Assembly: GCA_964526635.1 (NCBI GenBank)
Contig: CAZGLR010000062.1
Coordinates: 1 to 19,925 of the forward strand
Length of the DNA: 19,925 nt
Source of the DNA: CAZGLR01 sp964526635
Lineage (GTDB): Bacteria > Zixibacteria > MSB-5A5 > GN15 > JAAZOE01
Reading direction: 5' to 3'
Position numbers and translations under genes: made by a program. The notes under the pieces are model-generated. The model made no database searches and was not told the origin of the DNA. It was given only the letters and a program-made list of their open reading frames with translations. This document shows positions 14,796 to 19,925 of the stretch, one piece after another. Position 1 is the stretch's first letter, and each line of letters opens with the position of its first letter.

Positions 14796-16391
14796 GTGTT
14801 ACGGCCGGCTCTTGTCCTGCTTGTTAGCTGTTGCTGTCTTCAAGCCATGCTTGAAGCCGGTATGCTGAAGATCGATCGGGATGATATTGATCAGGCTTAT
14901 TATGACAATCTCATAAGCTTTGATCAATACCTGCAAATCCGGGATGAAATCGCTTGGGCCGGAGGATACATCGATTCGGCCCGGGCGGCCGTGTTTCCTG
15001 ATCTGTTGACCGGTTTTGGGGCAGGGTTTATCAGTGCCGCGAGTGATTCAACGACCGAGATACGGACAGATTCGACCATAGCTTCGTATAACGGCAGTTT
15101 TGAATATCGCCGCTATACTGATTTGTCGGAAAATTCCGGCGTCCGGCAGACGATGCGCGCTCGTTCACACCTTGCTGATTTCGACATCGACCTTGAACTT
15201 CATCAGAATTCCCCTGAAGATATTGTGTTTCGGCGCCGGAGTGTTCGATATCGCAATCATGGAAGAAACATCCAAGTGGCGCTGGGGAGTATGACAGCTG
15301 AATTCGCTTCCGGGATGATACTGGGCCGCCGGGGACGGGTATTATCCCGGTCTGAGGATCTCAATATGGCCAACGGTTTCTTGTTCCCCGATTATTCGGG
15401 CGGCAATGGACTCCTCATTGAGCTGGGTGGGGATGCACCACGGCTGAAGATAGTCTCGCTACTGGATCGCAGCCAGGTACACGAAGCTCAGTTTCACGGT
15501 ATCTCGGTTCCGTCCATGGGGCGCAAAGTAGTTGTCTCGGCCGCTTACGTACGGTTGCGTAATCGCGAGAGTAACAAGTATCAGCAGAGCGGGCTGATAT
15601 CGATGTCGGGGCAGTTGATTCGTGCAGGAAGCCGCATGTTGTATGAAATAGCGGGATCCTGCGACGGCTCCTCATGTGCCCCGGCCGGGTGCCTTGAAAT
15701 ACGACGAAATTTTGCCGGGGGCTCTCTGGCCGCCATAGCCTGGGCCTATAGTGACCGTTATGCCGGATGGTTTTCCGGGGGACCATCGGGACATCGATAT
15801 CGGACAGTCACGTTTGATTCGCTCGAATTGCCGATATCAGATAGCCGTATGGGCGAACAGGGTGTCCAGATCAATTCACACTTTACCTTATCTCGTTTTA
15901 CAAACGCCAGTATGAGAGCGACCTACGCGTGGCGATCGGCCGTGGATAATCGCAGCGACTGGCAGGTGATAGTGATACAAAATCTTCTCTCCAATTTTTT
16001 TCTATCACTACGATATCAGATGCGCAGCACCGCCGATGATTTTGGCCGGGAGCAGGAAGAACGAACCGAAGGAAATCTTCGCTGGATGTCTTCTCGAGCA
16101 TCGGTCACACTGACGGCCGGGTATCGAGATTGTGATAATGCCAATGACGACTGGCTGGTCGCGCTGCGCTTTCGATACGAGGGAAGACTGGGTGTCAGTT
16201 CGCTGACAGCGCGAGTAGATCATATTGATTTTACTGACGCTAAAAGACATCGCGGTTACTGGGCGTTTGACCACAGCGCCCCGGTTGATGACAGGCTGGA
16301 GGTTCGCTGGAGATTTTCTCAGCGCGTTTCTGGCGAGAAAGGTCTATCCTCGGGATTTTTCCGCTGGGATATTATCTGGCATACGATGTAG
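14796..16391 (+). CDS. Predicted outer-membrane beta-barrel protein, uncharacterised
   Basis: 531 residues from GTG 14796, with GAGGG 8 nt upstream; no better start is seen. The N-terminus LRPALVLLVSCCCLQA is a signal peptide with a Cys run that also resembles a lipobox (LVSC). A helical segment (IDRDDIDQAYYDNLISFDQYLQIRDEI begins near residue 26) is followed by about 450 residues of alternating hydrophobic/polar strands with many Arg, Tyr and Gly, typical of large barrels (for example LRYQMRSTADDF, VTLTAGYRDC, RLEVRWRFSQR near the end). The last residues WDIIWHTM fit a terminal strand. I do not recognise a named family. The layout loosely recalls FCB-group outer-membrane proteins that carry an N-terminal ComEA-like hairpin domain, but no helix-hairpin-helix GIG motif is visible. 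First gene of a three-gene exported cassette. Confidence 0.7.
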   Translation: MLRPALVLLVSCCCLQAMLEAGMLKIDRDDIDQAYYDNLISFDQYLQIRDEIAWAGGYIDSARAAVFPDLLTGFGAGFISAASDSTTEIRTDSTIASYNGSFEYRRYTDLSENSGVRQTMRARSHLADFDIDLELHQNSPEDIVFRRRSVRYRNHGRNIQVALGSMTAEFASGMILGRRGRVLSRSEDLNMANGFLFPDYSGGNGLLIELGGDAPRLKIVSLLDRSQVHEAQFHGISVPSMGRKVVVSAAYVRLRNRESNKYQQSGLISMSGQLIRAGSRMLYEIAGSCDGSSCAPAGCLEIRRNFAGGSLAAIAWAYSDRYAGWFSGGPSGHRYRTVTFDSLELPISDSRMGEQGVQINSHFTLSRFTNASMRATYAWRSAVDNRSDWQVIVIQNLLSNFFLSLRYQMRSTADDFGREQEERTEGNLRWMSSRASVTLTAGYRDCDNANDDWLVALRFRYEGRLGVSSLTARVDHIDFTDAKRHRGYWAFDHSAPVDDRLEVRWRFSQRVSGEKGLSSGFFRWDIIWHTM

Positions 16392-16401
16392 GATACGCGG
16401 G

Positions 16402-17232
16402 ATGACTGGTTTACTCAGACAATTGACGATGGTAATCGCGATTTCAATGGGGCTGTCAACATCCATAAGAGCTGATTGGCCGATAATTTCCGAGTTTTTG
16501 TGCAATCCGAGCGGGACGGCTACAGCAGAATGGATCGAACTTTATAATCCCACCGGATCATCGCTGGATTTAAAGCGATACATTATAGGCGATGAAGGCG
16601 ACCTTCGGCAAATAACTCCATCGACGAAAATGCTGCGGCCAGGTGAATTTGTCATTCTGACGGACAACGCCGAGGCTTTTGCATTGGAATATCCCGAGGC
16701 AAATTGCGATGTCATCGATGTTGCCGGATGGCGGGCGCTTAATAATACCGGAGATCTTATCAGGCTGGGCGATGCCGGTGGCCATATTCTCGACAGCGTC
16801 TCGTATGCGAGCGGATTTGAAAACAATCGGAGTTGGGAAGTGTATACCGATGGAGACCATAGCGTCTGGGGGGAATCGTATGCCGTCTTGGGTTCAACCC
16901 CGTGTGCGGAAAATTCATATTATCCCGTGATCAGTAATAAGATTTCATTGTCGGTTACTCCGGATCCGTTTTCGCCCGATGGCGACGGTTTCGAAGATCA
17001 GTGCATCATTAGGTATTATCCGACTTCTGGCAGCAGCTTCGAGCTGGCGATATATGATGTAGCTGGATACAAGCTGAAGGGTTTTTTTGATAATCGCCCA
17101 GCGGTCCCGGGGGAAATTATGTGGGACGGACATGATGATGCCGGAAAACGTCTTCCCGTTGGGATTTATATACTGTTTGCGGCGGTTGATGGCGGTTCGG
17201 GCGCTAAGCGGACGATTGTTATTGCGAGGTAG
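16402..17232 (+). CDS. Secreted lamin-tail-domain protein with FlgD-like C-terminal domain
   Basis: 276 residues. ATG 16402 with AGGA 8 nt upstream is preferred over an in-frame start further upstream, because only this start gives a signal peptide (LLRQLTMVIAISMGLSTSIRA, cut near 24) and avoids overlap with the preceding gene. Residues 26 to about 150 form a lamin tail domain (WPIISEFLCNPSG, EWIELYNPTG, LRPGEFVILTDN). After a Ser/Tyr-containing stretch, residues about 179-276 form a FlgD/T9SS-type immunoglobulin-like domain with a calcium-loop-like SPDGDGFED and the closing LPVGIYILFAAVDGG. Likely displayed on the cell surface or secreted. It starts 10 nt after the preceding barrel gene. Ligand unknown. 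Confidence 0.85.
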   Translation: MTGLLRQLTMVIAISMGLSTSIRADWPIISEFLCNPSGTATAEWIELYNPTGSSLDLKRYIIGDEGDLRQITPSTKMLRPGEFVILTDNAEAFALEYPEANCDVIDVAGWRALNNTGDLIRLGDAGGHILDSVSYASGFENNRSWEVYTDGDHSVWGESYAVLGSTPCAENSYYPVISNKISLSVTPDPFSPDGDGFEDQCIIRYYPTSGSSFELAIYDVAGYKLKGFFDNRPAVPGEIMWDGHDDAGKRLPVGIYILFAAVDGGSGAKRTIVIAR

Positions 17233-17236
17233 GCTT

Positions 17237-18046
17237 GTGCAGTGGTTATTGTGGACAGGACTCATTTGCATGTCAATCGGCGGGCCGACAGCCGCACACG
17301 GTTTATCGACCGCCGACAGGGTGCCATTCGCGGCGGGCTTCGTATCATCGCGGGATATAGAAGCGATTGATGCGATGGCATATCCCTCGTTTCTGCCGGC
17401 AGCCGGATTATCATTCCAGGCTTCGCATAAATCCCTATATAGTTTGAATGAACTCACCGAAAACCGGATGGCGATAACCTGGCGGTGGCGACAGTTCTGG
17501 CTGGGCGGGGTTGTGACGACCTTCGGTAAAAGTGATTATTATGGTGAGTTCGGGTCAGGTTTTGCCACAGGATTTACAAGTGGCCCTGTAGCCATTGGCG
17601 GGTATATCGGGTATCGACGCCTTTCCTTTGGTGAGGGGTACTCGGCATTTTCATCAATGAGTGGCGGCGCGGGTGCGACCGTCTCGATAGGAATGCTGGA
17701 CCTTTTCGGTGTCATGCGATGTGATGGTTGGGAGAAATCACCCGATGTGTATTACCCCGAATCTATCGAGGGCGAGGCGGGGTTTTCGTTTCTTACCGCC
17801 GGCGGTATAGTCAGCCAGGGCCGGGTTCTCCTTACCTCGGAAAGTGATCCGACTATGGCGATTGCTCAGCAATTTGAACTGGCCGACGAATTAACGCTCA
17901 ATTGGATACTGGTCATGAAGCCGGTACGGTTCGGCGGCGGCTGCCGTCTGGCCGTCGCAGGGTTTGTCTTTGGATTCGATACCTCGCATCATCCGGTACT
18001 GGGCTGGATCCACACTGTGTCGCTGGGCTATACATTTGGTCGATGA
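17237..18046 (+). CDS. Small predicted outer-membrane barrel protein, uncharacterised
   Basis: 269 residues from GTG 17237, four bases after the preceding stop, with GAGGTAGG just upstream. The frame is open further upstream inside the previous gene, but the GTG gives a proper signal peptide (VQWLLWTGLICMSIGG, cut near A19-A20); ATG at 17270 is a less likely alternative. The mature part is Gly/aromatic-rich with repeated beta strands (FWLGGVVTTFGKSDYYGEFG, VAIGGYIGYRRLSFGEGYSAF) and ends in VSLGYTFGR, a terminal strand close to the aromatic-ending signal recognised by the BAM machinery. No named family recognised. The tight spacing says it works with the two genes before it. Confidence 0.7.
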   Translation: MQWLLWTGLICMSIGGPTAAHGLSTADRVPFAAGFVSSRDIEAIDAMAYPSFLPAAGLSFQASHKSLYSLNELTENRMAITWRWRQFWLGGVVTTFGKSDYYGEFGSGFATGFTSGPVAIGGYIGYRRLSFGEGYSAFSSMSGGAGATVSIGMLDLFGVMRCDGWEKSPDVYYPESIEGEAGFSFLTAGGIVSQGRVLLTSESDPTMAIAQQFELADELTLNWILVMKPVRFGGGCRLAVAGFVFGFDTSHHPVLGWIHTVSLGYTFGR

Positions 18047-18052
18047 AGCGGC

Positions 18053-18080
18053 TTGACTGGCCGGTAAAAACGGCTATACT
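18053..18080 (+). promoter_or_regulatory. Putative sigma70 promoter giving a leaderless dgt transcript
   Basis: TTGACT (18053-18058), a 16-bp spacer, then TATACT (18075-18080). Only nine bases separate the -10 from the ATG at 18090, so transcription would begin about 1-4 nt before the start codon. This agrees with the lack of any Shine-Dalgarno there. Confidence 0.6.
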
Positions 18081-18089
18081 ACCACCTTT

Positions 18090-19223
18090 ATGAATCACGT
18101 CGATATTCATGCCACCGAACGGTTGCGCTATCCGGCGCCGTTTGCCGCCCTGTCCGTCAATTCCCGGGGGCGCCGTTATCCCCTCAAGCGGATTCCCTAC
18201 CGAACTGACTATCAGCGGGATCGTGACCGTATTATCCACTCTACCGCCTTTCGCCGTCTGCAGCACAAGACACAGGTGTTTCCCAATATCGGCGATGAGG
18301 GAGATCATACCCGCACCCGGCTGACCCATACCATTGAAGTGGCCCAGATCAGCAGGACGATTGCCCGTATGCTCGGGCTCAATGAGGATCTGGCCGAGGC
18401 GGTGGCGCTGGCCCATGATCTGGGGCATACGCCATTCGGGCATGCCGGCGAGGATGTCCTCACCGAATTGACCGCCGATACCGGCGGATTCAATCATAAT
18501 GAGCAATCACTGCGGGTTGTAGATGTGCTGGAAAAACGGTACCCGGATCATGACGGTCTCAATCTGACCTACGAATTACGGGAAGCGATTATCAAGCATG
18601 AAACGTATGATCATATCTCTATCCCCGATGAATTTCATCCCGGCGAACGACCCCTCCTGGAAGGGCAGATAGTTAACCTGGCCGACGAGATAGCCTACTT
18701 TGGCCACGACATCGATGATGGCCTGGCGACGGGGCTTTTGCGTATCGAGATGATTCGGTCCAGCGAGTTGTTCATCAAAGGTCTGGACGAAATAGAAGCA
18801 AGTATGGACTCGCCGCGGATGATCCGGATGGCCCTGGTGCGGTATCTGGTCAATCGGATGGTGATCGACCTATTTGAAGAAATACAAAAACGGATCGATT
18901 CTCAGAACATATCCTCGGTTGCGGACGTGCGAAATTGTACGAAATCACTCGTGAGTTTTTCAGAATCGCAAAGGGAATTCAATGGCTGCCTTCGGCTATT
19001 CCTGCTCGAACATATGTATCGACATCCCCGTCTTTTGCCGGTACGGGAAAAGGCGCAGAATATTCTCAGCTTTTTATTCCGGTATTTTGCCGATGATCCC
19101 GAGAGGGTGCCGTCGGATTTCATCAGCCGCTATCCCGGCGAATCGAGGGACCGCCTGATCATCGATTATATTGCCGGAATGTCTGACCGGTATGCCGTGG
19201 CGGAGTTCAACCGGTTGAGTTAG
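18090..19223 (+). CDS. dgt: dGTP triphosphohydrolase-like HD-domain protein
   Basis: 377 residues, typical of the short bacterial dGTPase-like family. The N-terminal signature RTDYQRDRDRIIHSTAFRRLQHKTQVF (long form across about 38-64) is followed by the HD metal site: H80 (RLTHTIEVAQ), H109-D110 (ALAHDLGHTPFGH) and D199 (NLADEIAYF). His113 and His118 are likely catalytic or substrate-binding residues of the family. The enzyme cleaves dNTPs to nucleoside and triphosphate and trims the dNTP pool. Start ATG 18090 is supported by homology to the family N-terminus, although no Shine-Dalgarno is present. It follows the exported cassette but has its own promoter. Family members differ in substrate, so strict dGTP specificity is not assured. 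Confidence 0.92.
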   Translation: MNHVDIHATERLRYPAPFAALSVNSRGRRYPLKRIPYRTDYQRDRDRIIHSTAFRRLQHKTQVFPNIGDEGDHTRTRLTHTIEVAQISRTIARMLGLNEDLAEAVALAHDLGHTPFGHAGEDVLTELTADTGGFNHNEQSLRVVDVLEKRYPDHDGLNLTYELREAIIKHETYDHISIPDEFHPGERPLLEGQIVNLADEIAYFGHDIDDGLATGLLRIEMIRSSELFIKGLDEIEASMDSPRMIRMALVRYLVNRMVIDLFEEIQKRIDSQNISSVADVRNCTKSLVSFSESQREFNGCLRLFLLEHMYRHPRLLPVREKAQNILSFLFRYFADDPERVPSDFISRYPGESRDRLIIDYIAGMSDRYAVAEFNRLS

Positions 19224-19274
19224 GCTTGTTCGAATTTCTGCAATCGCCTGCATGTTTCAAAACCTCAAAATTAA

Positions 19275-19303
19275 TTGAATGCTTTATGTGGTAGCTGTAA
19301 TTT
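19275..19303 (+). promoter_or_regulatory. Putative sigma70 promoter upstream of the small RNase H-like gene
   Basis: TTGAAT (19275-19280), a 17-bp spacer, then TAATTT (19298-19303). It would give a leader of about 80 nt before ATG 19392. The leader contains the palindrome GCATGGCATGC (19322-19332). Confidence 0.4.
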
Positions 19304-19391
19304 GTTGTAATAATTGATGTTGCATGGCATGCTTGTTGGTGGCCTCGGGCCCGGCACGATCCTTGCGGGAGTGGCCGTCAGGAGGCAGACT

Positions 19392-19760
19392 ATGGAATTA
19401 TACTTCGGTTCGCTGGCCCGTCCGGGTGACAAAAACGACAATATCGTAGCATTTACTATCCCCGATATCGGGGTGAAATTCAAAGCGCCGTTTAGAGTTC
19501 CCGAACAGGCGATTGATTATGTCTCACTCCTCACCCTACTGGAGTTCGTGGAAATTAATCCGCAATTATTTGCCAACAGGTCGCTGGAGCTCTATTGCAA
19601 CAACTTTGATCTGGTGGAACAGGTCAGCACCAGGACGATCAAGGATTCGACAGTTTTACCATATATTGAAAAAGCATTGGAGTATCGGACCAAGCTGCGC
19701 TATTCGATTAACTGGATATCCTGTCCGGATAACCCGGCGCAACATCTCGAAATAGATTGA
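19392..19760 (+). CDS. Small protein, possible RNase H-like fold without catalytic acids
   Basis: 122 residues. The start is fixed by a perfect AGGAGG (19380-19385) six bases before ATG 19392; the frame is open back to 19314 but that start has no support. Not recognised from motifs alone. The pattern of strands and helices resembles RNase HI/reverse-transcriptase-like proteins: a first strand pair (MELYFGSLARPG, then NIVAFTIPD), a helix ALLxAL-like (YVSLLTLLEFVEI), and a strand followed by a helix (SLELYCNNFDLVEQV) that lines up with IYSDSQLVV. The aspartates needed for catalysis are replaced (Phe/Gly in strand 1, Asn in strand 4), so if the fold is right it is inactive and may bind nucleic acid. 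It lies 31 bp before holA. Confidence 0.7.
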   Translation: MELYFGSLARPGDKNDNIVAFTIPDIGVKFKAPFRVPEQAIDYVSLLTLLEFVEINPQLFANRSLELYCNNFDLVEQVSTRTIKDSTVLPYIEKALEYRTKLRYSINWISCPDNPAQHLEID

Positions 19761-19791
19761 CAAAGGGGCGGCCGGGGCCCAATTTTCATGC

Positions 19792-19925
19792 ATGAATCAA
19801 ACAGACCTCGGCCGGGAGTTATCCGGCGGGACATTCAGGCCGGTTTATTATTTTTTCGGTGAAGAAGATTTTCGCAAGAAAGAGGCGGCCCGTTCGCTGA
19901 TTTCGCTTTATTTGCCGGAATCCCT
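19792..19925 (+). CDS. holA: DNA polymerase III delta subunit, N-terminal fragment (runs off window)
   Basis: Only 44 codons are visible, open to the window edge. After ATG 19792 the residues FRPVYYFFGEEDFRKKEAARSLI match the start of the delta subunit, where VYxxxGEExxxxxEA forms the first strand and the nucleotide-loop region of its (inactive) AAA+ domain. HolA opens the beta clamp in the clamp-loader complex during replication. No strong Shine-Dalgarno is seen; a start at 19788 in another frame stops quickly and is rejected. The call rests on a short but characteristic N-terminus. Confidence 0.8.
   Translation, partial: MNQTDLGRELSGGTFRPVYYFFGEEDFRKKEAARSLISLYLPES

Noticed and set aside
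14870..14990. ComEA-like helix-hairpin-helix at the N-terminus of the first barrel protein
   Set aside because: The segment is helical but lacks the GIG hairpin motif, so a DNA-binding call is not supported.
16225..16401. Upstream extension of the lamin-tail gene
   Set aside because: It overlaps the preceding barrel gene in another frame and would bury the signal peptide; ATG 16402 has a proper ribosome site.
17087..17236. Upstream extension of the small barrel gene
   Set aside because: It lies within the lamin-tail gene; GTG 17237 gives a signal peptide and has GAGGTAGG upstream.
19788..19865. Start codon at 19788 for the last gene
   Set aside because: This frame reaches a stop within about 25 codons, whereas ATG 19792 gives the delta-subunit N-terminus.

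Overview
The window (about 52% GC by eye) looks like the chromosome of a Gram-negative bacterium of the FCB group, most likely candidate phylum Zixibacteria or a close relative. The clues are a secreted peptidase ending in a SQNYPNPFNP-type sorting domain, a lamin-tail protein with a FlgD-like C-terminal domain, predicted outer-membrane barrels, and core genes (trpS-scpA-scpB-rluB, mreB, rnr, dgt, holA) with the divergence expected of such a lineage. This placement is inference from protein signatures; no marker RNA is present. I see no tRNA, rRNA, CRISPR, insertion sequence or phage gene.

Layout. (1) 1-2838, minus strand: a large secreted M28 metallopeptidase whose C-terminus runs off the left edge. 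A 346-bp intergenic region separates it from a rightward HNH nuclease gene (3185-3691). (2) 3712-7360: a tightly packed trpS-scpA-scpB-rluB operon with TGATG and ATGA overlaps. TrpRS carries a four-cysteine motif like the Thermotoga [4Fe-4S] enzyme, and ScpB carries a long acidic tail. (3) 7497-8525: mreB, started by TTG, transcribed alone and closed by a strong terminator without mreC/mreD. (4) 8677-10900: an ECF sigma factor, a one-TM anti-sigma-like protein and two Spy/CpxP-like periplasmic proteins, closed by a strong terminator. This resembles a CnrH-CnrY-CnrX type envelope or metal-stress module. (5) 11045-14640: RNase R translationally overlapped with a sigma54-activator-like AAA+ protein that has a degenerate receiver-like N-terminus. 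(6) 14796-18046: a three-gene exported cassette (predicted outer-membrane barrel, lamin-tail/FlgD surface protein, second small barrel) behind a near-consensus sigma70 promoter embedded in a duplicated 16-17-bp element. (7) 18090-19223: a dGTPase-family gene whose promoter predicts a leaderless transcript. (8) 19392-19760: a small protein with a possible RNase H-like fold lacking catalytic acids. (9) 19792 to the right edge: the start of holA (DNA polymerase III delta).

The best candidates for something undescribed are the three-gene surface cassette with its duplicated operator-like element, and the sigma/anti-sigma/double Spy-like module. Roles for both are inferred from architecture, not demonstrated.
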